Positions 19,818-29,053 of a DNA stretch of 64,000 bases are shown here, one piece after another. How positions within the stretch are numbered: position 1 is the stretch's first letter; each line of letters starts with the position of its first letter. A program made the position numbers and the translations under genes. The stretch is from Cylindrospermum stagnale PCC 7417 (lineage in GTDB: Bacteria > Cyanobacteriota > Cyanobacteriia > Cyanobacteriales > Nostocaceae): the NCBI RefSeq assembly GCF_000317535.1, contig NC_019757.1, forward strand, positions 595,001 to 659,000. Reading direction: 5' to 3'. Under the pieces are notes generated by a model that was not told the DNA's origin, did not search any database, and saw only the letters and a list, made by a program, of their open reading frames with translations.

Positions 19818-21038
19818 ATGACTGAGCAAATACTTATAGAATCGGATAAACTATTTAGTGAATTCAAAAAGTGTTCACAACAGCAATATAATGGTGAATT
19901 AAATATCAAAAATTCCCAGGGAAATAAATGGACTTTCTACTATCAACTGGGACAGATAGTTTGGGCAACAGGAGGGACTCATCCTAATCGGCGTTGGCGT
20001 AGAAATTTAGCTCAAAATTGTCCTCAAATTGATATTGATCAGGTACAGTTAACCGCCGAAAATATATTAATAGATCACTGGGATTATCAACTCCTGGCAA
20101 AATTATATAAAAAACAGCAAATTCAACGGGAACAGATTAAGGCTATTGTGGAAAATACAATAGCTGAACTTTTATTTGATCTAGCTCAACAGGCAAATTC
20201 TACCTCTTTGAGTTGCGATGGGCTATGCCCCGCTGTTCGCGAACACCAACAAGAAGTAAGGTTAGAAGCACCAATCAGTTCCGTGTGTGTAAGTGTGGCT
20301 CTCAAGCAAATGCAAGACTCCTGGCATAAATGGTCAGAATCTGGGTTAGCAAGTATTTCTCCTGACTTAGCAGTAGTCCTGCGGAAACCAGAGCAACTCC
20401 AGCGGCAGGTAAGCCCGGCTGTCTACAAAAACTTTGAGAAGTTCATTAACGGTAAACATAGCCTCAGAGATTTAGCTGTGAAAATGAAGCAGAGTGTATT
20501 GCCTGTCACTCGTTCATTGCTGCCCTATAACCACAAAGGAATCACGGAATTTGTAGAAGTATCCGACTTGCCTTTACCAGTCACTAAACTCAAAAACAAC
20601 TATCAACATACACAACTAAGGACAAGGAATGCTCCACTAATAGCTTGTGTGGATGATAGCCCCCAAGTTTGTAAAATGCTAGAGAGGATTATTGGCTCAA
20701 AGGGGCTAAGGTTTATCAATATTCAAGATCCTGTGCAAGCTCTACCAATACTCATTCAGAGTAAGCCAGACTTGATTTTTTTGGATTTAATGATGCCAGT
20801 CGTCAACGGATACGAACTCTGCGCTCAGTTACGACGGAGTTCTGTTTTTGTCAATACACCGCTGGTTATTTTAACAGGCAGTGATGGCCTTTTTGATCGA
20901 GTTCGGTCTAAGGTATATGGTGCTACGGACTTTATCACCAAACCAGTAGAAACCGATAAGGTAATGGGGATAGTGAATAAGTATTTACAGACTGACTCAA
21001 CAGTCAATCACACATATAATCTGGCACTTTCTTATTAA
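19818..21038 (+). CDS. PatA-family response regulator (DUF4388-REC)
   Basis: A 406-residue protein. Residues about 1-115 are the PatA-type N-terminal (DUF4388) domain (YNGELNIKNSQGNKWTFYYQ, GQIVWATGG). A middle alpha-helical region follows, and residues about 270-395 are a CheY-like receiver with the acidic pair CVDDSP, the phosphorylated Asp in IFLDLMMP (near 322), Thr in ILTGSDG and Lys in ITKPVE. PatA-family regulators control heterocyst pattern, motility or phototaxis as chemotaxis-like proteins, but no CheW/CheA genes lie beside this one. The linker near residues 135-147 (SCDGLCPAVREHQQ) reads from a sequence resembling a dispersed repeat and looks inserted. AAGGT lies before the start. 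Confidence 0.88.
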   Translation: MTEQILIESDKLFSEFKKCSQQQYNGELNIKNSQGNKWTFYYQLGQIVWATGGTHPNRRWRRNLAQNCPQIDIDQVQLTAENILIDHWDYQLLAKLYKKQQIQREQIKAIVENTIAELLFDLAQQANSTSLSCDGLCPAVREHQQEVRLEAPISSVCVSVALKQMQDSWHKWSESGLASISPDLAVVLRKPEQLQRQVSPAVYKNFEKFINGKHSLRDLAVKMKQSVLPVTRSLLPYNHKGITEFVEVSDLPLPVTKLKNNYQHTQLRTRNAPLIACVDDSPQVCKMLERIIGSKGLRFINIQDPVQALPILIQSKPDLIFLDLMMPVVNGYELCAQLRRSSVFVNTPLVILTGSDGLFDRVRSKVYGATDFITKPVETDKVMGIVNKYLQTDSTVNHTYNLALSY

Positions 21039-21119
21039 GAAACTTGTCAGCATCAACAAAAATACATTTGTTCTCACCCAGGTAAAGTAGAGTTTTTCTT
21101 GTGTACCTACAAACCTGTT

Positions 21120-21893
21120 TTACCCAAATTTCAGGGGCCAACCATCTTGAAATACTAGTAGTTCTCCTGGTTGGATTGGCGTCCAAACTTCGTTATCCGT
21201 GAGGGGGGTGGTAGCGATCACGGCGACGCGATCGCTTTGTGAAGTCAATTCCCGAAAATCTACAGTCATATCTTGGTCAATCAAGTGAGCAGCAGCAAAG
21301 GGGGCTTGACGCACAATGTAGCTGAGTTTGGTTGAGCAATGGGCAAAAAAGTGTTCCCCATCCGACAGCAAGTAGTTAAAGACGCCTATTGATGCCAGAT
21401 TTTCTGTGACTTTAAGTAGCACCGGGTATAGTTCCTCTAGAGGAGGCTTACCTTCAGGAAAGCGTTGTCTTAAGGTTTCTAGCATCAAGCAAAATGCTTT
21501 CTCACTATCGGTGTTACCCACGGCTCGAAAAAAGCCCTTGTTTTCTGGATGAAAATTTGGCAAGTTTCCGTTGTGAGCAAATACCCAATAATGTCCCCAC
21601 AGTTCTCTACGGAAAGGATGACAGTTTTGTAGGGTAATTTCTCCTTGGGTAGCTTTGCGGATATGAGCAATCACATGGGTAGAGTGGATGGGATAGCTCC
21701 GCACTAACTCGGCCACGGGAGAAGCTATGGAGGGTTTGGCATCTATAAAAATCCGACACCCTTTACCTTCAAAGAAAGCAATACCCCAACCATCGCGATG
21801 ATCATCGGTTTTTCCTCCCCGTGCAGAAAACCCTTCAAAGGAAAAGCAAATATCCGTGGGTACATTGCAATTCATTCCCAGCAGTTGGCACAT
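21120..21893 (-). CDS. Class II glutamine amidotransferase (YafJ-like)
   Basis: A 257-residue N-terminal-nucleophile hydrolase. The initiator Met is followed by Cys2, the catalytic nucleophile, and the family's GGKTDDHRDGWGIAFFEG, VIAHIRKATQG and FAHNGNLPNF motifs are all present. The domain fills the whole protein, so there is no partner synthase domain, as in YafJ/EgtC-like stand-alone members. The amide acceptor is unknown. It is convergent with the PatA-like gene, with an 81-base spacer. Confidence 0.92.
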   Translation of the reverse strand: MCQLLGMNCNVPTDICFSFEGFSARGGKTDDHRDGWGIAFFEGKGCRIFIDAKPSIASPVAELVRSYPIHSTHVIAHIRKATQGEITLQNCHPFRRELWGHYWVFAHNGNLPNFHPENKGFFRAVGNTDSEKAFCLMLETLRQRFPEGKPPLEELYPVLLKVTENLASIGVFNYLLSDGEHFFAHCSTKLSYIVRQAPFAAAHLIDQDMTVDFRELTSQSDRVAVIATTPLTDNEVWTPIQPGELLVFQDGWPLKFG

Positions 21894-22044
21894 CGATGTT
21901 GCATCTCTGAATTTTAAATTAATGCCTGAAAATCAGGATACTTCAGAATGCCACATCTATTTTGGTGCGTAAGTGTAGCCCGTCACAGGCATCGCTGCAA
22001 TCTTCAAAATTTAGCTGAAACAAAAAGAAGCCTCTCACCTACCC

Positions 22045-22060
22045 GTTCGCGTAGCGTCTC
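22045..22060. repeat. Dispersed repeat core (copy 1)
   Basis: GTTCGCGTAGCGTCTC, followed by GCAGAGAAG, is the reverse complement of a segment inside the MITE at 43719-43734 with one mismatch in 16. It appears to be a dispersed interspersed repeat. Confidence 0.6.
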
Positions 22061-22160
22061 GCAGAGAAGGGAGGTGATGAGATGAATTTTTGGGTGATGA
22101 GGAATTGACCTCTAACCAATTCAATCCGCAGGATTGAGAAGGCAGGGGGTCGATGAGGAA

Positions 22161-22289
22161 TCACCATTTTCTTTTTTTAAGGGAGTTTATAAAATCTTCA
22201 ATAATCCGAGTCATCGTGGCATCTTTTTGTTGAACAGAATATAAGCGTAGCTTATTGACTCTGCGTTCCGATGTTCTTAAATTTAACGT
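22161..22289 (-). pseudogene. Ribbon-helix-helix (CopG-like) protein with ACG in place of a start codon
   Basis: The reading frame LNLRTSERRVNKLRLYSVQQ...MTRIIEDFINSL looks like a small RHH DNA-binding antitoxin of about 42 residues. The codon just before LNLRTS is ACG, and AGGA lies eight bases upstream, exactly where an ATG would be expected. The only conventional start in the frame is a poorly placed TTG at 22367 that adds 26 unlikely residues. I infer a single-base ATG-to-ACG change, so the gene is either dead or weakly started at ACG. No toxin gene is adjacent. Confidence 0.5.
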
Positions 22290-22434
22290 TTTGTTTTTCC
22301 TAAATCTCAGTACAATGACGTTACGGGTAAACGAACTGAGAGATTTCCCGCAGTTCCCACCATCCAACCTTGGTGATAAAAGTGACGGGCAGTAGTGATT
22401 AATTCTAAACGGCGATCGCTTAAACTTTGGTGAG

Positions 22435-23082
22435 TCATCTCCACGATTTCGCTAAATGATCGCGTACTTCCTCAAAATTATTCCAGAGAATGTAGGGTTT
22501 TTGATGTTCATCTAGATGCTTGGCCAAGCGATCGCGTGCAAAGACAATAGAAGCATGAATTGCCATATTTAAGTCGGTGATCGAGTCACCAATCGCGATC
22601 GTCTGTTCAGCAGCATATTCTGCCATTACCTGCACCTTGGCAATTAGTTCTGTATCACCCTCATAATCAGACAGCACTTTTAAATGCGTTCCACTGGTAT
22701 CTACATCGGCTGCATGGATAGCATGAACCCGCTGCATTAGCTGACCCAAGACCACTTCCACCATCCCCCGCAAACCCCCAGAAACAATCACCAAGGGTAC
22801 TTTTTGAGAATCTAGAAAATCTAGCAGTTCTACAAATCCAGGACGGATTGGTTGGGGTTGAGTAAAATCCAAAATTTCGGGATAGCGTGAAGAGGGGATT
22901 GATTCCAGAATTTTTCTGACACCCTCTCGTAGTGTCATCTGTCGCGTATACATTTGGGGAAGTAATTGTGCAGACAGTTCCGGGGCAAACTTTTTCAAAA
23001 CTGCCACAAAGCTTTCTTCAACTGTGATTGTGCCATCAAAGTCGCAAAAAACAATCCGCTTCACATCCGATATAGATATCAT
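22435..23082 (-). CDS. HAD-family phosphatase, MtnX-like
   Basis: A 215-residue HAD hydrolase of the MtnX/phosphoserine-phosphatase-like group. Motif I is VFCDFDGTIT with the nucleophile Asp, motif II is LVIVSGG, and the C-terminal IGDSITDLNMA is motif III/IV. MtnX dephosphorylates 2-hydroxy-3-keto-5-methylthiopentenyl-1-phosphate in methionine salvage; whether this is the substrate cannot be judged, because no other mtn genes are nearby. ATG start, monocistronic, upstream of the RHH relic in the same direction. Confidence 0.85.
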   Translation of the reverse strand: MISISDVKRIVFCDFDGTITVEESFVAVLKKFAPELSAQLLPQMYTRQMTLREGVRKILESIPSSRYPEILDFTQPQPIRPGFVELLDFLDSQKVPLVIVSGGLRGMVEVVLGQLMQRVHAIHAADVDTSGTHLKVLSDYEGDTELIAKVQVMAEYAAEQTIAIGDSITDLNMAIHASIVFARDRLAKHLDEHQKPYILWNNFEEVRDHLAKSWR

Positions 23083-23561
23083 ATTAGGTCACAGCCTGAC
23101 GAGTGCGAATCTGCTATATAAATCCTAGACAAGTCTAGACATTTACTTCTTACTTCAACGGGAGCCCCATCTAATAGTAGGTAATTTTATTGATTTACCA
23201 CCTACAGTAACTAAATTGGAGGCGATTGCCTTTGTGTAGTTGAGTCACGCGGCGTTGTCCTTCTGAGTCCATTCGGGCATAAGCTTTTTGGGCAGTGGCG
23301 ATCGCATCCTCATCAGGGTATGGTGGGGGTGCTTCAGTAGTCCTGAGTATATCTAGCAGGTAAATTAATAATTTGGGCTTTTTTTGAGTAATAGCATCGG
23401 AATTAAGGTCAAATAAGATTTATATTGGCTATAAAATATACCACTAGATGATGCACTAGAAGCTCAGGGGTGGTTAATCGCTGCCAATGACTAAGTCATC
23501 TTCATCTCTGAAGCATTAGCCTTATTACTCCATAGTTCCTAGCAAAACTCCCCCAAGTGTA
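23083..23561. other. Intergenic region with a possible gene fragment
   Basis: Apart from the minus-strand frame described separately (23195-23419), I see no gene. The TpsB promoter must lie near its right end. Confidence 0.4.
23195..23419 (-). pseudogene. Possible gene fragment lacking a start codon
   Basis: A 74-codon open frame on the minus strand reads like real protein (TEAPPPYPDEDAIATAQKAY, then ARMDSEGQRRVTQLHKGNR, ending SYCRW) but contains no ATG, GTG or TTG before the protein-like part. I interpret it as the C-terminal remnant of a small gene. I do not recognise the family. Confidence 0.35.
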
Positions 23562-25346
23562 ATGATTAACAAATCCCCTAAGAAGCTGGCATTGTCCTGG
23601 ATGCAGCTGAGTATATTTGTATTGTTTAGCAGTATTACTTCTAGACCTCTGAAAGCGCAGACTATAGAGACTGGACAACTAGCAAACGACAATGCTGTGC
23701 TTTCTCAACAACTCCCACCATCGCAGGATGTACAACCATCCTCACCTCCTTCATTTCCTACACCCCAATTACTTCCGCCACCAGCAGAATTACTTCCATC
23801 CTCTGAGCCAACTGCCGCACCTAATGAAAATTTTCCTGCTAATACGACCGCAACTATCATTGTTGAACGTTTTGAAGTTGTTGGCAGTACAGTCTTTAGT
23901 CCTGAAGAGTTGGCTGAAGCAACTAAAGACTTGATCAAAAAACCAATCTCTGTGGCTGAAGTATTTCAGGCTCGTTCTAAAATCACCGAGCTATATATTA
24001 AGCGTGGTTACATTACTTCTGGTGCTTATCTTCCACCTCAAACCATCCAGTCTGGTGTGGTGAAAATTCAAGTGGTCGAAGGTAAATTAGAAGATATCCA
24101 GGTAGGTTATCTGAAAGATAGTACTCGGCGACTCAACCCCAATTATGTACGCAGTCGCCTAGCGATCGCCACCACGGCACCTCTAAATCGGGAGCGGCTG
24201 CTAGAAGCGCTGCAATTACTGCAACTCAATCCTTTGATTCAAAATGTGTCTGCTGAACTCTCAGCTGGGTCGCGTCCCGGTGCGAGTGTGCTACAAGTCA
24301 AGATCAGGGAAGCAAAAACTTTCAATACCCAAGTAGTTTTGGATAATGGGCGATCGCCTAGCGTTGGTAGTTTGCGACGCCGATTAAATGTGTCTGAAGC
24401 CAACTTACTGGGATTGGGAGATGGTTTGAGTGTAGGGTACACCAATACTGATGGTAGCAACGCCTTTGAAGCAAATTACACAATACCAGTTAATCCACAT
24501 AACGGGACGCTGACTTTTAACTTTGGCACTGCATCCAGCAATGTGATTGAAAGCCCTTTTGACGACTTAGATATTCAATCAAGTTCTAATTACTACGAGC
24601 TGACATTTCGCCAGCCTCTATTTCAAACTCCCAAGCAAGAATTTGCCCTTGGTTTGACGGCTTCGAGAACTGAAACTGAAGCTACTTATATCAAAGGAGA
24701 ACGACTGCCTTTTCCTTCTCTGGGAGCGGATAACGAAGGACGCACAAAGTTATCTGTGTTGCGATTTTTTCAAGAATGGACTGCTCGCAACAGCCGTGAA
24801 GTGCTCGCCTTGCGATCGCAATTTAACTTAGGCACTGGTGCGTTTAATGCGACCTATCATGAAGATGCTCCTGATGGACGCTTTTTTGCTTGGCGGGGAC
24901 AAGGGCAGTGGGCACGCTTGTTGGCTCCTGAAACCTTGCTGTTACTACGTGCAAATACACAATTAACATCCAGAACACTTGTGCCTATAGAGCAGTTTGG
25001 CTTAGGTGGTCAGGAGAATGTTCGCGGCTACCGTCAAGATTATTTGTTGTCAGATAATGGCGCATTTGCTTCTGCTGAAGTGCAAGTGCCGATTTTCCGC
25101 TTACCGAAAAAGGAAGGTATATTACACGTGCTCCCCTTTGCTGATTTTGGCATCGCCTGGAATACTGGTAGAGATGATCCTGACCCTAGTACTCTAGCTG
25201 CTGTTGGTCTGGGTTTGCGCTGGACACAAGGCGATCGCTTTACAGCTCGTCTTGACTGGGGAATTCCTTTATTACCTGTGGAATCCCAGAACAACACATG
25301 GCAAGAAAATGGGCTACATTTTTCTTTACAATACAATCCTTTATAA
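23562..25346 (+). CDS. Two-partner secretion outer-membrane transporter (ShlB/FhaC family, TpsB)
   Basis: A 594-residue outer-membrane protein. A signal peptide (about 1-32, ending KAQ) is followed by a Pro-rich linker (about 50-90), then two POTRA domains (about 100-260; IIVERFEVVGSTVFSPEEL begins the first) and a 16-strand beta-barrel to the end. The L6 loop motif VRGY, needed for secretion, is present in GLGGQENVRGYRQD. The last residue is Leu. It should export a TpsA exoprotein, but no TpsA gene is adjacent. Its stop is only seven bases from the convergent YihY gene. Confidence 0.93.
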   Translation: MINKSPKKLALSWMQLSIFVLFSSITSRPLKAQTIETGQLANDNAVLSQQLPPSQDVQPSSPPSFPTPQLLPPPAELLPSSEPTAAPNENFPANTTATIIVERFEVVGSTVFSPEELAEATKDLIKKPISVAEVFQARSKITELYIKRGYITSGAYLPPQTIQSGVVKIQVVEGKLEDIQVGYLKDSTRRLNPNYVRSRLAIATTAPLNRERLLEALQLLQLNPLIQNVSAELSAGSRPGASVLQVKIREAKTFNTQVVLDNGRSPSVGSLRRRLNVSEANLLGLGDGLSVGYTNTDGSNAFEANYTIPVNPHNGTLTFNFGTASSNVIESPFDDLDIQSSSNYYELTFRQPLFQTPKQEFALGLTASRTETEATYIKGERLPFPSLGADNEGRTKLSVLRFFQEWTARNSREVLALRSQFNLGTGAFNATYHEDAPDGRFFAWRGQGQWARLLAPETLLLLRANTQLTSRTLVPIEQFGLGGQENVRGYRQDYLLSDNGAFASAEVQVPIFRLPKKEGILHVLPFADFGIAWNTGRDDPDPSTLAAVGLGLRWTQGDRFTARLDWGIPLLPVESQNNTWQENGLHFSLQYNPL

Positions 25347-25350
25347 ACTA

Positions 25351-25364
25351 TTTTTAATTTTTAA
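25351..25364. repeat. Short tandem heptamer repeat (TTTTTAA x2)
   Basis: Two TTTTTAA units span the junction between the convergent tpsB and yihY genes, overlapping the last codons of yihY. Confidence 0.65.
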
Positions 25365-26256
25365 TTCCCCCAACGCGAGTTGACGCCTGGGAGTGGATAT
25401 CTTCACCGACAGTCACATTTAATTGATCGCCTACAAGGAGAACAAAGGCACTCATCCACAGCCACAGCATTAAAACTATCACAGTCCCCACGGCACCATA
25501 GACTTTGTTATAGTTGCCGAAATTTGAGACGTACAGCCGAAATAGAGCCGAAAGAATCGCCCAGAAAATAGCTGCTAAAACGGCTCCTGGCATCATCGGC
25601 CTACCTGGGTTCCAGACGCTGGGTCCATAGCGATAGATGAAGCCAAAGGCAGCAGCCACCATACCTAAAGCTAAAGGCCAAAGCAACAGCTGCCAAAGAT
25701 GCAATAAAAAGACCAAAGAAGCATTTTTCTGCACCACCATTCCTAATAGTAGGTCGCTGATAAATACTAAGAAAGAAGCCAGCATTAGCAGCAAGATGGT
25801 ACCAATTGTTAATCCGAGGGAGATGAGTTTTGCTTTCCAAAATGGGCGCGTATGTTGGGGGGAAATTTGATGAATTTGATCAAATGCAGTCATCGCCGTA
25901 CTGATAGCCCCTGAAGCTGTCCAAATGGCAAGTACAAAACTGAGAGAAAACAAACCACTATTTTTGGAATTAGTAATTTCTGTGGTTGCAAAATCACTAA
26001 TCAGACGCAGAACTTCTTCTGGAGCGATTTGACTCAGTTGCACTGCCATTTTTCTAAAGGTGTCTTGCAAGGATTCTGCCAATAAGCCAATAGCTGTGAG
26101 CAGGGCAAGAATTGCTGGAAACAGCGACAATATGGCATTAAAGGCAATTTCTGAGGCCAGCCCCAAAAGTCGTCTTTCCATTGTCTTGGTAAAAGTTTTT
26201 TTGAGGGTGCGCCAATTGAGGTGGCGAAAGAAGCTGATAAAGCGGCGGTGAGCCAT
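25354..26256 (-). CDS. YihY/BrkB family membrane protein
   Basis: A 300-residue inner-membrane protein of the YihY/virulence factor BrkB family (formerly mis-called RNase BN). Six hydrophobic segments are visible, with the family motifs LASEIAFNAILSLFPAI near the N-terminus, WTASGAISTAMTAF, and the late YGAVGTVIVLMLWLWMSAFVLLVGDQLN block. The function of the family is not settled. It is convergent with the TpsB gene and preceded by a gene-free 500-base stretch. Confidence 0.93.
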   Translation of the reverse strand: MAHRRFISFFRHLNWRTLKKTFTKTMERRLLGLASEIAFNAILSLFPAILALLTAIGLLAESLQDTFRKMAVQLSQIAPEEVLRLISDFATTEITNSKNSGLFSLSFVLAIWTASGAISTAMTAFDQIHQISPQHTRPFWKAKLISLGLTIGTILLLMLASFLVFISDLLLGMVVQKNASLVFLLHLWQLLLWPLALGMVAAAFGFIYRYGPSVWNPGRPMMPGAVLAAIFWAILSALFRLYVSNFGNYNKVYGAVGTVIVLMLWLWMSAFVLLVGDQLNVTVGEDIHSQASTRVGGIKN

Positions 26257-26759
26257 GATTTTAGTTATAGCTGATTAGTTACCTTAACTGTGCCAGATAT
26301 TACGTGGCATTTGCATCTATTAATAGAAAAATGGGAAGTGTAGAAAAAAATTATAAACAATCTTCTGAAGATATTTACAATGTACAAGATTAAGTAAATT
26401 TATCTGAGATCATGGCAGTTTGGGAGTAAGAACGCTGGAGTTTCAGGAAACTTTTGTTAATTTTTTTGAAAAATCCTTTCAACCAATAGTAGACATGATT
26501 CTCAAGATAGAACTTCCAGGAGAGAATCATAAATTTAATGAAAAAGAACTTCCAAGGCGTCATTTTCCACAAATGATTATTTGTAAACTTATACTAAGTA
26601 TATGAGCTAACCCCATACACTGGGTTACAAGCGAGAGGAAAGGGCTAAAATTTTTACCTAAGCCAAGATTTGATAGCTGAAAAAGCTTTTTGATTGAGGA
26701 GCGCCACTTTCGGTTAGACTGTGTTATTTAATACCTATTTACTACAATTAACCAAAATA
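26257..26759. other. AT-rich intergenic region
   Basis: Short frames on both strands overlap around 26390-26605 but none has a start with a ribosome binding site or any recognisable motif. I see no promoter element that I can defend. Confidence 0.4.
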
Positions 26760-27251
26760 ATGACGGACAATATTGATAAATCTACACATTTAACACAACA
26801 GTGGCTAGCGGAAATTAACGCTCTTAAACAGCAGATGGTGCAGCTTCAGGGTGAGCGTGATCAGGCTTGGGAAAGTTCGCAAAAATGGCGTAAACTCTTT
26901 AACACAGAAGCAGAGCAACGGCGCACAGATGCCCAAATGTCCCAACAGGCGATCGCATCTCTGAAAGCAGAACTACATAAATTCCAGGGGATTGACGCCA
27001 AAACACTCCCCGACGCCGCAACAGCGATCGCCATTCAACAAGAAATAGCGCAAATAAAATCTGTCGAGGAATTGAAAACTAAATTCATCGCCCTTGTGAA
27101 AGAACGCGATCGCCTGTTGCAAGCGTTGAAACTTGAACAAGACAACCACGCCCAAACCCGTAAAAGCCTCACCACCGCCTTGGGTGATGCCATCGACAGC
27201 TTGGCACGAGAGCGGGGTGCTGCTTTCAAAGAAACAAAGGAAACTCCTTAA
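26760..27251 (+). CDS. Coiled-coil hypothetical protein
   Basis: I start this 163-residue protein at ATG 26760; the longer frame from GTG 26721 adds 13 hydrophobic residues with no support. It is soluble and strongly charged, with heptad-like helices over residues about 10-70 (WLAEINALKQQMVQLQGERD) and about 100-140 (VKERDRLLQALKLEQDNHAQ), so a coiled coil is likely. It has no recognised domain. It is convergent with thrC. Two HIP1-type GCGATCGC-like sites lie inside it. Confidence 0.7.
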   Translation: MTDNIDKSTHLTQQWLAEINALKQQMVQLQGERDQAWESSQKWRKLFNTEAEQRRTDAQMSQQAIASLKAELHKFQGIDAKTLPDAATAIAIQQEIAQIKSVEELKTKFIALVKERDRLLQALKLEQDNHAQTRKSLTTALGDAIDSLARERGAAFKETKETP

Positions 27252-27276
27252 TTTTGAATGAAAGAATTTTGAATTG

Positions 27277-28368
27277 TTAAAATCCCATTGCCTCAGCTAC
27301 TGCTTTGAGTTCTGCGGGGATACCCTGTTTAAATTGACTATGACTATGTTTAATCGCTGTATCCGGGTCTTTGAGACCATTGCCGGTGAGAATACAAACC
27401 ACTGTTGCACCAGTCGGAACTTGGTCTTTAACCTGCAATAGCCCTGCGACAGAAGCAGCACTGGCAGGTTCACAAAAAATCCCTTCTGATGATGCCAAAA
27501 GTCGATAAGCATCGAGAATTTCTTCATCAGTCACAGCCTTGAAGCTTCCTTGACTAGCTGATTGAGCGGCGATCGCTTTTTCCCAGCTAGCCGGATTGCC
27601 AATGCGAATCGCTGTAGCTAAAGTTTCTGGATGGGCCACTGGCTGACCATGTACTAACGGGGCTGCACCGGCTGCTTGGAAACCCATCATCCGGGGTAAG
27701 CGATCGCACTTTCCTGCTTGATGATATTGACAAAAACCCATCCAATATGCTGTGATATTACCCGCATTACCTACGGGGATGCACAGCCAATCTGGGGCGT
27801 CACCCAAAGCATCCACAATTTCAAATGCTCCGGTTTTCTGCCCTTCTAAGCGGTAGGGATTCACCGAATTGACCAAAGTGATCGGATAACTTTCGGCCAT
27901 TTCGCGGACAATTTCCAGCGCTTGGTCAAAATTTCCTTTAATAGCCAGCACCTCTGCCCCATAAAGTAGAGCCTGGGCTAATTTACCCAGGGCCACATAA
28001 CCATCGGGAATCAGCACAAAGGCATTCATACCTCCACGCCTAGCATAAGCAGCGGCAGCGGCAGAGGTATTGCCCGTACTGGCACAAATTACCGCCTTCG
28101 CGCCTGCTTCCTTAGCCTTAGAAATTGCCATTGTCATTCCCCGGTCTTTAAAGCTTCCAGTGGGGTTAAGACCGTCATATTTGACAAACACCCTTACTTG
28201 TCGGCCAATGCGTTCTGCGATCGCCGGCGCCGGTATCAGGGGAGTATTACCCTCCAATAGAGTGACAACAGGGGTGTGTTCACTGACAGGCAAATATTCA
28301 CGATAGGCTTCTATCAGACCGGGCCAGGGTTGGCGATAAGATTTTGCAGTAGACAGGCTCAAAGTCAC
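27277..28368 (-). CDS. thrC: Threonine synthase
   Basis: The 363-residue PLP enzyme converts O-phosphohomoserine to threonine. The PLP-binding lysine is in [12 protein letters not shown], the phosphate loop is [14 protein letters not shown], and the C-terminal [13 protein letters not shown] is typical. This is the shorter class of threonine synthase seen in cyanobacteria and Gram-positives. The start is a GTG at 28368 without a clear Shine-Dalgarno. It is convergent with the coiled-coil gene and has a 685-base upstream gap. Confidence 0.96.
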   Translation of the reverse strand: MTLSLSTAKSYRQPWPGLIEAYREYLPVSEHTPVVTLLEGNTPLIPAPAIAERIGRQVRVFVKYDGLNPTGSFKDRGMTMAISKAKEAGAKAVICASTGNTSAAAAAYARRGGMNAFVLIPDGYVALGKLAQALLYGAEVLAIKGNFDQALEIVREMAESYPITLVNSVNPYRLEGQKTGAFEIVDALGDAPDWLCIPVGNAGNITAYWMGFCQYHQAGKCDRLPRMMGFQAAGAAPLVHGQPVAHPETLATAIRIGNPASWEKAIAAQSASQGSFKAVTDEEILDAYRLLASSEGIFCEPASAASVAGLLQVKDQVPTGATVVCILTGNGLKDPDTAIKHSHSQFKQGIPAELKAVAEAMGF

Positions 28369-29053
28369 GGGATTTAAAACTTTTTAACTAGGGATTGGAT
28401 ATTTGAGATGGGGGAGTGCGGATTAAGAAACAAAAGAAAGAGAATTTTTCTTTGCTTCCAGATTCCAGTACCTTAATTCCCCAAAAATATGATTTTTTGT
28501 GGTGCAGAAGCCCCACTTGCCAATTTTATTTTATATAGGATATCAATTTATCATAACCGTCAGAAGAACCCCCGATTGAACAAATTCGCCAAAAAATGAA
28601 AGCTTACAGGTGTAGGTTTTCATCAAAAGATGAGTGAGGGATCTAAGAAAGAAAGCAGGGATAGGATTTATCTCCCTTGTTCTTCTTGTCCCCTGGATGG
28701 TGTTGTTGTAACCAATTTACACCCGTGAGGAAGAACCAAGGGGGGTCAAAAAATAAATGTATTTTATGTAGTTTTTTGCATAAGTCGTTAATAATAGGGC
28801 GATAAGTAATACAAGCGCAATTATTCGCCTATCATCCAAGTGTAGCTAAGTATCATCGAGTGGAAGGAAACTTTTCACACGGGGGAAATGTTTTCTATGT
28901 AACACAGGTATCATGATCACAGTCACTGATCACTAAACCAGAAAACCATTAGAGTATGTGATCAAAACTATACAATAATGTAATAAAGTTTATAATTACA
29001 TTATTATAATATCTCTAATGGTGTGAGTTGAGTTGTGAATTTAATAATTAGCT
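28369..29053. other. Intergenic region rich in inverted repeats
   Basis: No gene is visible in these 685 bases. The right part carries three TGATCA palindromes (28914, 28927, 28959) and a nested inverted repeat (28945-29022) immediately upstream of the small gene at 29054. Confidence 0.5.
28945..29022 (+). promoter_or_regulatory. Nested double inverted repeat upstream of the 65-aa gene
   Basis: An outer pair ACCATTAGAG (28945-28954) and CTCTAATGGT (29013-29022) encloses an inner pair AATAATGTAAT (28974-28984) and ATTACATTATT (28995-29005). Both pairs are perfect, 10 and 11 base pairs. It ends 31 bases before the start codon, so it could be a two-stem leader RNA, a cruciform operator, or an insertion relic. 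Confidence 0.6.

Noticed and set aside
26420-26605. Plus-strand 61-residue frame before the coiled-coil gene
   Set aside because: Starts at TTG, overlaps an equally open minus-strand frame, and shows no motif or ribosome binding site.
28914-28964. Three TGATCA palindromes read as regulator sites
   Set aside because: A six-base palindrome is expected often by chance; spacing (13 and 32) is irregular and no protein is known to me for it, so it is only noted.
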